The translations under genes and the position numbers were made by a program. A DNA stretch of 64,000 nt, taken from Pseudoduganella namucuonensis (lineage in GTDB: Bacteria > Pseudomonadota > Gammaproteobacteria > Burkholderiales > Burkholderiaceae_D). The stretch is taken from contig NZ_FPBO01000044.1 in assembly GCF_900116645.1 (NCBI RefSeq), forward strand, positions 1 through 64,000. The letters run 5' to 3'. Below the pieces are notes generated by a model. The model was not told where the DNA came from, ran no database searches, and was given only the letters and a program-made list of their open reading frames with translations. Below, one piece after another: positions 43,009 to 50,919 of this stretch; within the stretch, counting starts at the first letter, position 1, and every line of letters starts with the position of its first letter.

Positions 43009-43992
43009 TCAGGCGGACTGCCGGATGACCAGCCGGTGCGGCAGGGTTTCCGAGGCCGGCGACTGGCCGGCCATGCGCTGCAGCAGCAGGTGCATGGCGC
43101 GCTCCCCCAGCAGTTCGCGCGGCTGGCCGATGGTGGTCAGCGGCGGCTCGAAGATGCCGGCGAACGGGATGTCGTCGAAGCCGATCACCGCGATGTCGTC
43201 CGGCACCGCCAGTCCGGCCGCCACCACCGCCTTGATGGCGCCGATCGCCAGCGTGTCCGACACGGCGAGGATGGCGTCGGGCCGGTCGGCGCCGGCCAGC
43301 ATGCGCCGGGCGGCGAGTTCGCCCAGGTAGTAATCGACCCCGCCGGTGTTCTGGATGTAGCCTTCGCGCTCGCCGATGTCGGCGGCGCGCAGCGCGTCCA
43401 GGTAGCCGTTCAGGCGCTGCCCGGCGTACAGGTAGCGGCTGTCGCTGTTGATCAACGCGATCCGGCGGCGTCCCTTGGACAGCAGGTACAGCACGGCGTC
43501 CTTGGCGGCCAGGTAGTGGTCGATGCTGACGTGGGGCACCTGGTCGCCGGGCACGAATTCCGAACAGGCCACCCAGGGCTGGCCCTTGACCTCCTCGGCC
43601 ACCAGGCGCTGCGTCGTGTACGGGTCCATGCAGATCACGCCGTCGTACAGGCGGCTGCTCAGCATCTGCACGTGGGCCCGCTCGCGCGCCTCGTTGACCA
43701 CCGTTTCGCACACCAGCACCTCGTAGTCGTGCGAGCGGGCCACGGCGCTGATGCCGCGCACGATGCTGGCGTAGTAGCTGTTGCCCAGGTCCGGCAGCAG
43801 CACCAGGATCAGGCGCGTCTGCGCGGTGCGCAGCGAGCGGGCCGACACGTCCACCCGGTAGTCGAGCGCGCTGATGGCCCGCAGCACCCGCTCGCGCGTC
43901 TCGCCGCGCACCGACGCGTGATTGTTCAGTACCCGTGAAACGGTGGCGGTGGATACGCCGGCGTGCCGCGCGACGTCGGCGACTGCGACCAT
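43009..43992 (-). CDS. LacI-family transcriptional repressor
   Basis: A 327-residue regulator: HTH VADVARHAGVSTATVSRVLN at the N-terminus, hinge helix near 45-58, and a periplasmic-binding-protein-like sugar domain (LLPDLGNSYYASIVRGISAV, DRPDAILAVSDTLAIGAIKA, DIAVIGFDDIPFAG). The start at 43992 follows AGAGGAAAACAC. It converges on the M20 gene. Four operators of the form TGTAATnnATTRCA, including two at its own promoter, define a local regulon with the TonB receptor and the isomerase operon. Confidence 0.92.
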   Translation of the reverse strand: MVAVADVARHAGVSTATVSRVLNNHASVRGETRERVLRAISALDYRVDVSARSLRTAQTRLILVLLPDLGNSYYASIVRGISAVARSHDYEVLVCETVVNEARERAHVQMLSSRLYDGVICMDPYTTQRLVAEEVKGQPWVACSEFVPGDQVPHVSIDHYLAAKDAVLYLLSKGRRRIALINSDSRYLYAGQRLNGYLDALRAADIGEREGYIQNTGGVDYYLGELAARRMLAGADRPDAILAVSDTLAIGAIKAVVAAGLAVPDDIAVIGFDDIPFAGIFEPPLTTIGQPRELLGERAMHLLLQRMAGQSPASETLPHRLVIRQSA

Positions 43993-44009
43993 GTGTTTTC
44001 CTCTGCTGA

Positions 44010-44044
44010 TGTAATGGATTGCATTGTACATGTAATCGATTGCA
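44010..44044. promoter_or_regulatory. Tandem LacI-type operators at the repressor's own promoter
   Basis: TGTAATGGATTGCA (44010-44023) and TGTAATCGATTGCA (44031-44044) are spaced 21 bp centre to centre (two turns). They lie 18-52 bp upstream of the LacI start. Both differ from the outer operators only in the centre and one arm base, suggesting autoregulation. Confidence 0.65.
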
Positions 44045-44086
44045 CGGGTGGCCGCCATGGCGCCATGGGCGCGGACGGGCGCCGGC

Positions 44087-44716
44087 TCAGGGCCGCTTCA
44101 GGAAGTCCGCGCCCAAGCCCAGCAGCACGTCGCGCACCAGCGACGCCGTGCTCTGGCATTCCAGCTTGTCCTTGATGCTGGCGCGGTGCACGTCGACCGT
44201 CTTGACGCTGATGTTCAGCTCGCGCGCGATGACCTTGCTGGGCGCGCCGTGCAGTATCTGGTCCAGCACCTCGCGCTCGCGCGGGCTGAGCAGCTTGATG
44301 CGCTCGCGCAGCAGCAGGCGCCGGGCGCGCGCGGGCTGGCCGCTGGCGGCCGCCTTCAAGGTCAGCTGGATGCGGTCCAGCATCTGCTGCGAGTTGTAGG
44401 GCTTTTCGAAGAAGTCGACTGCGCCGTTCCGCAGCGCGCGCACCGACATCGGAATGTCGCCATGGCCGGAGACGAAGATCAGCGGCAGCTCGGCGCCGAT
44501 GGCGTTGAGCCGCTCCTGCAGCTCGAAGCCGCTCACCTCGGGCATGCGCACGTCCACCACCAGGCAGCTCACGCTGAGCGGGTCGTAGGCCCGCAGGAAG
44601 GCCTCGGGGCCGGCGTGGCATTCGGTGCGGATGTTCACGGAACTGAGCAGCCAGGCCAGGGAGTTGCGGGCGCCCTCGTCGTCGTCCACGATATACACGA
44701 GTGGGGTGGTCATCAT
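44087..44716 (-). CDS. FixJ/StyR-type LuxR response regulator
   Basis: A 209-residue two-component regulator: receiver domain at 1-120 with acidic pocket DDDE near residue 11, phospho-acceptor Asp55 (LVVDVRMP), and Lys in FFEKPYN near 103. A LuxR-type HTH follows (LSPREREVLDQILHG, SKVIARELNISVKTVDVHRA). The start at 44716 follows GAGG. The likely partner is the PAS histidine kinase at 47950. Matching 17-bp palindromes upstream of iacG and iacA suggest it activates IAA oxidation genes. Two-component control of iac genes has been described in some Burkholderiaceae (recalled). Confidence 0.88.
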   Translation of the reverse strand: MMTTPLVYIVDDDEGARNSLAWLLSSVNIRTECHAGPEAFLRAYDPLSVSCLVVDVRMPEVSGFELQERLNAIGAELPLIFVSGHGDIPMSVRALRNGAVDFFEKPYNSQQMLDRIQLTLKAAASGQPARARRLLLRERIKLLSPREREVLDQILHGAPSKVIARELNISVKTVDVHRASIKDKLECQSTASLVRDVLLGLGADFLKRP

Positions 44717-44776
44717 CGTCGCCTCAAAAAAACACACCAGTTATACCAGCAAAAGGCGCGGCGGTGTGGCCGGCCC

Positions 44777-44795
44777 GCTAGGGGAAATCCCTAGC
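44777..44795. promoter_or_regulatory. Response-regulator box upstream of iacG
   Basis: GCTAGGG-GAAAT-CCCTAGC is a perfect 7-bp inverted repeat in the divergent gap between the regulator and iacG, 79 bp before the iacG ATG. The core CTAGGGGAAATCCCTAG matches 12 of 17 bases of the element before iacA (47867-47883). Confidence 0.6.
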
Positions 44796-44873
44796 GCGCA
44801 TGCTGTTCGGCCGGATTGTCCGGCGGCCGCGCTTCCCCCAAACTGGCGGGCATCCATCCACCAGGGAGTACTC

Positions 44874-45398
44874 ATGAGCGTCAACCATGCCAGCGAGGCG
44901 CGGCGCGTCGAATTCCGCAACGCCATGGCGCATTTGCCGGCCGCGGTCAGCATCGTCACCACCGACGGCGCGGCGGGGCGCTGCGGCATCACCGCCAGCG
45001 CCGTCTGTTCGGTCACCGACAGCCCGCCCACCATCGTCGTCTGCATCAACCGCGGCAGCGCCATGCACGACGTCTTCAAGCGGAACGCCCACCTGTGCGT
45101 CAATGTGCTGGGCGGCCAGCACGAGCAGCTCGCGCTGCATTTTTCCGGCGCCACGAAACTGCCCATGGAACAGCGCTTCGCGCTGGCCGGCTGGCGCGGC
45201 GGGGTGGCCGGCCAGCCGGTGCTGGACGGCGCCCTCGTCAAGCTGCAGGGCCATATCGGGGAGTGCAAGGAGGTCGGTTCCCATTCGGTCATGTTCGTGG
45301 AGCTGGACAGCATCGACATCAGCGAAGAGCGGGACAGCCTGATGTACTTCAACCGCCTGTTCCACAAGGTGCGCCGGGTGCGGCCGGGACGGGGCTGA
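44874..45398 (+). CDS. iacG: Flavin reductase component of IAA monooxygenase
   Basis: A 174-residue flavin reductase of the HpaC/DIM6-NTAB fold: FRNAMAHLPAAVSIVTTDGA, GITASAVCSVTDSPPTIVVC, FKRNAHLCVNVLGGQHEQLA, and the C-terminal FVELDSIDISEE and LMYFNRLFH. It would supply reduced flavin to the IacA-type oxygenase. It is the only iac gene here transcribed rightward on its own, with a response-regulator box in its promoter. Assignment as IacG rests on fold and context with the other eight iac homologues. Confidence 0.85.
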   Translation: MSVNHASEARRVEFRNAMAHLPAAVSIVTTDGAAGRCGITASAVCSVTDSPPTIVVCINRGSAMHDVFKRNAHLCVNVLGGQHEQLALHFSGATKLPMEQRFALAGWRGGVAGQPVLDGALVKLQGHIGECKEVGSHSVMFVELDSIDISEERDSLMYFNRLFHKVRRVRPGRG

Positions 45399-45460
45399 CC
45401 CGGCGCCGGTCTCCAGCGCATAGGCGTGGCCGGTGTGCCGCCGTCCACCTCGCGCTCGGC

Positions 45461-46210
45461 TCAGCGCATGAACAAGCCGCCGTTGATGTCCCAGCAAGCG
45501 CCGGTCGCCGAACCGGCTTGCGGCGACGCCAGCAGCACGACCGCGTCGGCGATGAAGCCGGCGTCGCCCAGCGCGCGCGTGGGAATGGTCTGGGTGATGG
45601 CGGCCAGCCTCTCGGCCGGCACGCTTTCATGCACGATGGGCAGGTCCAGCGGACCCGGTGAAATGGCGTTGACGGTCACGCCGTCGGCGGCCAGTTCGCG
45701 CGCGAACACCTTGGTCAGCGTCAGCACGCCGCCCTTGGCGGCCGCGTAGTGGGCGCCGGTGGCGGTGCCGCCGGTCTGCCCGGCCAGCGAGGCGATGTTG
45801 ATGACGCGGCCGTAGCCCTGGCGCGCGAAGGCCGCGCCGAACACCTGGCAGGCCAGGAACACGCCCTTCAGGTTGACCGCCACCACGGCGTCGAAGTCCT
45901 CCGGCGTGATCTCCATCAGCGGCGCCACGCGCGACTGGCCGGCGTTGTTGACCAGCACGTGGACGCCGCCCCAGCGTTCCTGCAGCAGCGCCAGCGCCGC
46001 CGTGAAGTCGGCCTTGACGCGCACGTCCAGCCGCAGGGCCAGCGCGCTGCCGCCCCCGGGGTCCAGGCCGCGCGCGACCGCGCCGGCGCCGTCCAGGTCG
46101 ATGTCCGCCACGGCCACGCGGTAGCCCGCCGCGTGCAGCCGGCGCGCCACCTGCTCGCCGAGCCCGCGGGCGGCGCCGCTGACCAGCGCCACGTTGTTGT
46201 GTGCCGCCAT
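45461..46210 (-). CDS. iacE: Short-chain dehydrogenase/reductase of the IAA pathway
   Basis: A 249-residue SDR. It has the cofactor motif VSGAARGLGEQVAR (TGxxxGxG type), NNAG near residue 91, the catalytic Ser in NIASLAGQTGG, and YAAAKGG (YxxxK). An Asp in VADIDLDGAG suggests NAD(H) preference. In iac pathways IacE-type SDRs act on the early oxidised IAA intermediates. It begins 4 nt after iacB, giving operon order iacA-iacB-iacE. Confidence 0.85.
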   Translation of the reverse strand: MAAHNNVALVSGAARGLGEQVARRLHAAGYRVAVADIDLDGAGAVARGLDPGGGSALALRLDVRVKADFTAALALLQERWGGVHVLVNNAGQSRVAPLMEITPEDFDAVVAVNLKGVFLACQVFGAAFARQGYGRVINIASLAGQTGGTATGAHYAAAKGGVLTLTKVFARELAADGVTVNAISPGPLDLPIVHESVPAERLAAITQTIPTRALGDAGFIADAVVLLASPQAGSATGACWDINGGLFMR

Positions 46211-46214
46211 GGCG

Positions 46215-46577
46215 TCAGCCCCCCTGGATGATCAGCGCGCGGCCGATGCGCGCCTCGATCTTCCCGTACTTCCACAGCCGGTCCCCGCCCACCTTGACGG
46301 TGCGGAACAGGTTGCAGCCGGCGACGACGGTGTCGAGGTCGGCCACGTCGGCCATGATGTAGACGGTCCACGGCCAGGAGGCGGACGCGCCCACCATGGT
46401 GCGGTCGTCGTCCATGGTGCCGAGGACGGTCACGCCGGGCAGGGCGGCGAGGGCGCTCATCATCTCGCCGTAGCCCTTCCAGACGGCGGCGATGCCGCTT
46501 TCCGGCAGGTCGAAGAAATTTTGCGTGACGCCGATGCAGAACAGCACGCGCAGCGGATCTTTTTGTGGGTCGGACAT
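46215..46577 (-). CDS. iacB: IacB-like small protein of the IAA pathway
   Basis: A 120-residue cytosolic protein, RVLFCIGVTQNFFDLPESGI through SWPWTVYIMADVADLDTVVA, suggesting a ferredoxin-like (EthD/dimeric alpha-beta barrel-like) fold. No catalytic motif is known to me. It sits between iacA and iacE, as IacB does in described iac clusters, so the symbol is given by position and size more than by motif. Confidence 0.75.
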   Translation of the reverse strand: MSDPQKDPLRVLFCIGVTQNFFDLPESGIAAVWKGYGEMMSALAALPGVTVLGTMDDDRTMVGASASWPWTVYIMADVADLDTVVAGCNLFRTVKVGGDRLWKYGKIEARIGRALIIQGG

Positions 46578-46606
46578 GGTATCTCCAGCGTGGGGTAGGG
46601 AAGCGG

Positions 46607-47764
46607 TCACAGGAAGCCCGGCATCGGCGGCACGCCCAGCGCCACCGCGCCGGCGCCGTCGTACACGCCTTCGCCGAGGAAGGCGTGCTGCTTGACGACG
46701 GCGGCGTCGCGCAGGTAGCGCTGCAGCGGATGGCTGGTGTAGATGGCGGTGGTGCCGGCCAGCGTGAACATGCTGTCCACCACCTCGTAGCCGGCGCGCG
46801 CCACCTCCACCGCCGTCAGGCGCAGCATGGCCACCTGCTCGGGCGCGACCGGGTCGCCGGCCAGGATGGCGCGCCAGGTCTCGCCGGTGGTCTCGTACAG
46901 GAAATGGCGCGCCGAGCGCAGCCTGGCCTCGGCCTTGGCCACCTCGATGCGCACGTAGGAACGGTCGGCCAGCCTGGGCGCGCCGGTGATGGCGACCCGG
47001 CCGCCGGCCATCTGGCCGATCTCGTCGAGCGCGGCGCGGGCGATGCCGAGGTTGACGGCGCCCAGCACCTGGGCCGCGTAGGCCAGCGTGGGGTAGCGGA
47101 ACAGCGGTTCGTCGATGGCCGGCTCGCCGCCGCGCAGGAAGGTCCACTCCTCGGGCACGAACTGTTGATGGACTTTCAGGTCGTGGCTGCCGGTGCCGCT
47201 CAAGCCCATCACGTCCCAGTTGTCGACGATCTCGACCTGGGCGGGTGGCAGCACGGCGGTGCGCACCTTGGCGCCGGGCTGGCCGGGCGCGCCCGCGCCT
47301 ATGCCCACGCCCAGCACGTCGGCGCCCTTGCAGCCGCTGGCGAACTTCCAGGTGCCGTTCACTTGCCAGCCGCCGGCGGCGGCGGTGGCCGGCTGCACCG
47401 GGAACACGCCGGCGGCGAACACCAGGTCGGGCGAATCCGCGTACAGGATGGCCTGGGTGGCCCTGGGCAGGGCCGCCAGGTAGATGGCGGCGCTGCCGAA
47501 GCTGGCCACCCAGCCCGCCGAGCCGTCGGCCTGCGATATGCGTTCCACCAGTTGCAGGAAGTCGGCCGGCGCCATGCCGCTGCCGCCGAAGCAGACCGGG
47601 GTCGAGGCGCGGTACACGCCCTGCTGTTTCAGGCGGTCGACGATGTCGCGCGGTATGTGGCGCAGGCGGGTGAATTCGGCGTGGCGCTCCCGTATGTCGG
47701 CGAGCAGTTGCGCCATGGTCTCGGGCTGGCTGGCGCTTGCTTGTTGTGGCGCTTGGTGCGGCAT
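46607..47764 (-). CDS. iacA: IAA monooxygenase, acyl-CoA dehydrogenase-like (group D) flavoprotein
   Basis: A 385-residue flavin-dependent oxygenase with the acyl-CoA dehydrogenase fold of the p-hydroxyphenylacetate hydroxylase large-component group: RHIPRDIVDRLKQQGVYRAS, ADGSAGWVASFG, GGWQVNGTWKFASGCKGAD, NWDVMGLSGTGSHDL, and the C-terminal SMFTLAGTTAIYTSHPLQRY. IacA starts IAA breakdown by oxygenating the indole ring with reduced flavin, probably from IacG. The start at 47764 is chosen because GGAG lies 6 nt upstream; 47776 is possible. It leads the iacABE operon, with a response-regulator box in its promoter. Confidence 0.87.
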   Translation of the reverse strand: MPHQAPQQASASQPETMAQLLADIRERHAEFTRLRHIPRDIVDRLKQQGVYRASTPVCFGGSGMAPADFLQLVERISQADGSAGWVASFGSAAIYLAALPRATQAILYADSPDLVFAAGVFPVQPATAAAGGWQVNGTWKFASGCKGADVLGVGIGAGAPGQPGAKVRTAVLPPAQVEIVDNWDVMGLSGTGSHDLKVHQQFVPEEWTFLRGGEPAIDEPLFRYPTLAYAAQVLGAVNLGIARAALDEIGQMAGGRVAITGAPRLADRSYVRIEVAKAEARLRSARHFLYETTGETWRAILAGDPVAPEQVAMLRLTAVEVARAGYEVVDSMFTLAGTTAIYTSHPLQRYLRDAAVVKQHAFLGEGVYDGAGAVALGVPPMPGFL

Positions 47765-47866
47765 CTGTTTCTCCATGTTGGTAAGCTTGACAACGAGTGT
47801 ATGGGGCCCTTCCTCCCGCCACAATTCGGGGGATTCGGGAATTCCTAAGTGATATCGGCGGTGCGC

Positions 47867-47883
47867 CTAAAGAAAACCCCTAG
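47867..47883. promoter_or_regulatory. Response-regulator box between iacA and the sensor kinase
   Basis: On the minus strand, CTAGGGGTTTTCTTTAG, a half-conserved version of the palindrome upstream of iacG. It lies 103 bp upstream of the iacA start and 67 bp upstream of the kinase start, so it could serve either or both divergent genes. Confidence 0.45.
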
Positions 47884-47949
47884 TGCCGCCCGGTCGGCGC
47901 GGGGCGCGCCGTATAATCGGCCGCGGGGCAACTTGGACGGCGGGGCATC

Positions 47950-49419
47950 ATGGGCGGTTTCGAACTGGACGATTTCAAGCGGATGATGGAAGCGCTGTCT
48001 TCCTGCGTGATCCTGCACGACGCCGAGAGCAAGGCCATCCTGTGGGCCAACCCGGCCGCCTGCGCCATGCTGGGTTTCACGCTGGAGGAACTGCTGCCGC
48101 TGAAGGCGCCCGACATGAGCAGTTCGGCCAAGCCGTACGAGCGCGAGACCGGCCTGCGCTGGCTGCACGGCGCCGTGTTGAACGGCATGAACGTGATCGA
48201 GTGGTGCTACCGGGCCAAGAACGGCGAGGAGATCCTGTCCGAGGCCATCGCCACGCTGGTGCACCTGGCGCGGCGGGACGTGGTGATGGTCCAGTTCCGC
48301 AACATCGAGCGGGAGGAGCGGGTCAAGCGCGAGATGAAGCGGCTGGAAAGCCGGCTGAAGGAATTCATGCAGGACTCGGACGAGGGCCTGGCCGTGCTGC
48401 GGCCGGACGGCGGCATCGAATACCTGAGCGACGCCGGCCGCAAGCTGCTGGGACTGGCGCCGGACCAGCCGCTGCCGCCGTTCACCGACTTGTGCGACCC
48501 GGCCTCGCGCCGGGAGCTGCGGGACTTGCTCAAACTGGCGCTGCCGGACGCCTTGTCCTTCCCCTTCAGCTACACGATCGAACCGCCCGGCGGCGCGCGC
48601 CGCTGGCACCAGGCCAGTTGCCGCCACATCGAGATCGAAAACGATTTGAAGGGGCATTTGCTGCATTTCCGCGACATCACGCAGCAGGTGGAGGCCGAAC
48701 ACGCGCGCCGCCACCAGCAGGAGGCGCTGGAGTACCTGGCGCGCTACAACGCCATGGGGGAAATGGCCACGGCCATCGCGCACGAATTGAGCCAGCCGCT
48801 GGCCGCCATCCGCAATTACCTGGAGGGCGCCGTGCTGCGCCTGCAAGCCCCGGACCCGTCGCCCGAGACCATCGCCTGGGGCTTGCGCAACGCCGGCCGC
48901 CAGGTGGACCACGCGGCCGCCATCATCAAGAGCGTGCGCGAGTACGTGGTGAAACTGGACCAGGCCGAGGCGCTGGTGGACCTGAACGAGATCCTGGCCG
49001 AGATCCGCTACTTCATCGAAGTGAAGGCGGAGGAGGCCGGCGTGCCGGTCGAACTGGAGCCCTGCGACGGCCCGCTGATGGTCAGCTGCGAACGGGTGCT
49101 GATCGGCCAGGTGATCCTGAACCTCGCCTTCAACGCCATCGAGGCCATGCAGCACAGGCCCGGGGACGGGCGCGGTATCCGCATCGGCAGCGCGCGCCAG
49201 GACGGCAAGGCGGTGCTGGCGGTGCGCGACCACGGCGCCGGCATCGACGCCGCGCTGCACGAGCGCCTGTTCGACGGCTTCTTCACCTCCAAGGTGAGCG
49301 GCAACGGCATCGGGCTGGCGCTGTGCAAGAACATCGTGGCGCGCCACCGGGGCGATATCTGGGCCCAGCCCGCTCCGGAGGGCGGCGCGGTGTTCTGCTT
49401 CTCGCTACCGCTGCAGTAG
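47950..49419 (+). CDS. PAS-domain sensor histidine kinase
   Basis: A 489-residue kinase without membrane helices: PAS at about 10-125 (SCVILHDAESKAILWANPAA), a second PAS at 140-250, then HisKA with His278 in ATAIAHELSQPLAAIRNYLE. The HATPase follows (N-box LNLAFNAIEAM near 396, G-box DHGAGI, FFTSKVSGNGIGLAL). The FixL/StyS-like cytosolic layout suggests it senses an intracellular aromatic or the redox state. It is the only kinase in the window and therefore the probable partner of the FixJ-type regulator at 44087, from which it is separated by iacG and iacEBA. Confidence 0.88.
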   Translation: MGGFELDDFKRMMEALSSCVILHDAESKAILWANPAACAMLGFTLEELLPLKAPDMSSSAKPYERETGLRWLHGAVLNGMNVIEWCYRAKNGEEILSEAIATLVHLARRDVVMVQFRNIEREERVKREMKRLESRLKEFMQDSDEGLAVLRPDGGIEYLSDAGRKLLGLAPDQPLPPFTDLCDPASRRELRDLLKLALPDALSFPFSYTIEPPGGARRWHQASCRHIEIENDLKGHLLHFRDITQQVEAEHARRHQQEALEYLARYNAMGEMATAIAHELSQPLAAIRNYLEGAVLRLQAPDPSPETIAWGLRNAGRQVDHAAAIIKSVREYVVKLDQAEALVDLNEILAEIRYFIEVKAEEAGVPVELEPCDGPLMVSCERVLIGQVILNLAFNAIEAMQHRPGDGRGIRIGSARQDGKAVLAVRDHGAGIDAALHERLFDGFFTSKVSGNGIGLALCKNIVARHRGDIWAQPAPEGGAVFCFSLPLQ

Positions 49420-49533
49420 GCGCCTGGCCGCGGCGGGAATATCCGCGGGATTCATGGCGCGCATGTTCCGCACCGATTTGATCCACGACGGTGCCGGTCC
49501 TAGAATGGCTGCAACCATACTCCAGGACCCCTT

Positions 49534-50058
49534 ATGACCACCGCCGCACAAGCCGATACCACCCTGCGAACCCTGGCCGCGCGCCTGCACCGGCTGGAAG
49601 CCGAACGCGCCGTGCGCAACACGCTGGCGCGCTACATGGCGCTGTGCGACCAGCCCTGCGACGATCGGGACTTTCCCCGGTTGGGCGATTTGTTCACCGA
49701 GGACGCGGCGTGGGAGGGCGTGGGCGAGCGCTATGCGCGGACCTTCGGCCGCCAGGTCGGGCGCGCCGCCATCACCGCCTTCCTGGGCGGCTACCTGGCG
49801 CCTTCCACCCATTTCAAGCGCAACCTGCATTTCCTGACGTCGGACCAGGTGACGGTGGCGGGGGATGGCGAACGGGTTCACGGGCAGTGGATCATGCTGC
49901 AGATTTCGACCTACGAGGATGGCCGCTCGGAAGCCATTTCGGCGCGCCTGCAAGTGGAATTCAGCGCGGCGCCGGACGGGCGTTGGCTGATCGCGCGCTT
50001 CCGCACCGAGCGCCTGGATTGCGTGCCTTGGGACGTGGCCGGCGGCGCGGCGGCTTGA
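49534..50058 (+). CDS. iacI: IacI-like SnoaL/NTF2-fold protein
   Basis: A 174-residue NTF2-fold protein resembling the small subunits of ring-hydroxylating enzymes (LEAERAVRNTLARYMALCDQ, FTEDAAWEGVGERYAR, THFKRNLHFLTSDQVTV, GRWLIARFRTERLD). Described iac clusters contain IacI, a protein of this fold and size whose role is unclear. It follows the sensor kinase by 114 nt on the same strand and ends at the hairpin at 50080. The symbol rests on fold plus context. Confidence 0.72.
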   Translation: MTTAAQADTTLRTLAARLHRLEAERAVRNTLARYMALCDQPCDDRDFPRLGDLFTEDAAWEGVGERYARTFGRQVGRAAITAFLGGYLAPSTHFKRNLHFLTSDQVTVAGDGERVHGQWIMLQISTYEDGRSEAISARLQVEFSAAPDGRWLIARFRTERLDCVPWDVAGGAAA

Positions 50059-50079
50059 TTGAAACCAGCGGCAAATGCC

Positions 50080-50107
50080 GGGGTCGGACCCGGGAGGGTC
50101 TGACCCC
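50080..50107. repeat. GGGGTC-type hairpin between convergent genes
   Basis: GGGGTCGGACCC and GGGTCTGACCCC form an inverted repeat with one mismatch, lying between the iacI stop and the catD stop. A related element occurs at 58369-58434, also between convergent genes. Each half is itself near-palindromic. It is probably a small interspersed intergenic repeat that also serves as a terminator. Confidence 0.55.
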
Positions 50108-50127
50108 AGGGTTGCGCTCCGGGTTTT

Positions 50128-50904
50128 TCAGGCCAGGAAGTCTTCCAGCGCGCGGGTGAATCCGGCCGCCGCCTCGATGTTGGACAGGTGGGAGGCGTCC
50201 AGCCGCGCGCAGGCCGCGTGCCGGATGCGGCCGCGCATGTCCTCCGCGTCGTCCACCGTGGTCACGGGGTCTTGCAGGCCGGCGATCAGCAGCGTGGGGG
50301 CGTCGATCGCGCCGATCTCGTCGCGCAGGTCGGCCTCGGCCAGGGCCAGGCAGCATTCGGCGTAGCCTTCGGCCGGGCAGGCGCGCAGGCCCGCGATCAG
50401 CACCGCCACCTGTTCCGGCGCGCGGGCCGCGTAGCCACGCGTGAACCAGCGTCCGGCGGCGCCGTCGGCCACGCCGTCCATGCCCCCGGCCCGAACCTGT
50501 TTGGCGCGCTGGCGCCAGCCTTGCGCCGTGCCGATGCGCGCCGCGCTGTTGGCCACCACCAGGCCTTGCAGCCGGTGGCCGGCATGCACGCCCAGCCACA
50601 GGCCCGTGAGGCCGCCCATGGAGATGCCGCAGAAGCTCGCGCGTTCGATTTCCAGCGCGTCGAGCAGGCGCAGCGCGTCCCGGCCCAGCCCCGCCAGCGT
50701 GCAGCCGGGCGCGCCGGGACCGGAGGCGCCGTGGCCGCGCGTGTCGTAGCGCAGCACGCGGAACTTGTGCCGCAGCGCCTCGGCCTGCGGCCGCCACATG
50801 GACATCGTCGTGCCCAGCGAGTTTGAAAACATCAGCACCGGCGCCCCGGCCGGGCCCTCCAGCTGATACGCGATCTGTCGCGGGCCTGGATCGAGGATGG
50901 GCAT
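50128..50904 (-). CDS. catD: 3-oxoadipate enol-lactonase
   Basis: A 258-residue alpha/beta hydrolase that opens 3-oxoadipate enol-lactone to 3-oxoadipate. The nucleophile elbow is CGISMGGLTGLWLG (Ser near 95), with acid Asp in AGLQDPVTT and His in DASHLSNIE. The oxyanion region is FSNSLGTTMSMW. The length and the PcaD/CatD pattern SNSLGTT fit well. It is the last gene of the iacHCDF-catBCAD operon, 15 nt after catA. Confidence 0.9.
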   Translation of the reverse strand: MPILDPGPRQIAYQLEGPAGAPVLMFSNSLGTTMSMWRPQAEALRHKFRVLRYDTRGHGASGPGAPGCTLAGLGRDALRLLDALEIERASFCGISMGGLTGLWLGVHAGHRLQGLVVANSAARIGTAQGWRQRAKQVRAGGMDGVADGAAGRWFTRGYAARAPEQVAVLIAGLRACPAEGYAECCLALAEADLRDEIGAIDAPTLLIAGLQDPVTTVDDAEDMRGRIRHAACARLDASHLSNIEAAAGFTRALEDFLA

Positions 50905-50919
50905 GCGGCGCTCCGGGAC

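Noticed and set aside
46607..47764. True acyl-CoA dehydrogenase.
   Set aside because: It pairs with a flavin reductase gene, has group D oxygenase-like segments, and no beta-oxidation gene is nearby.
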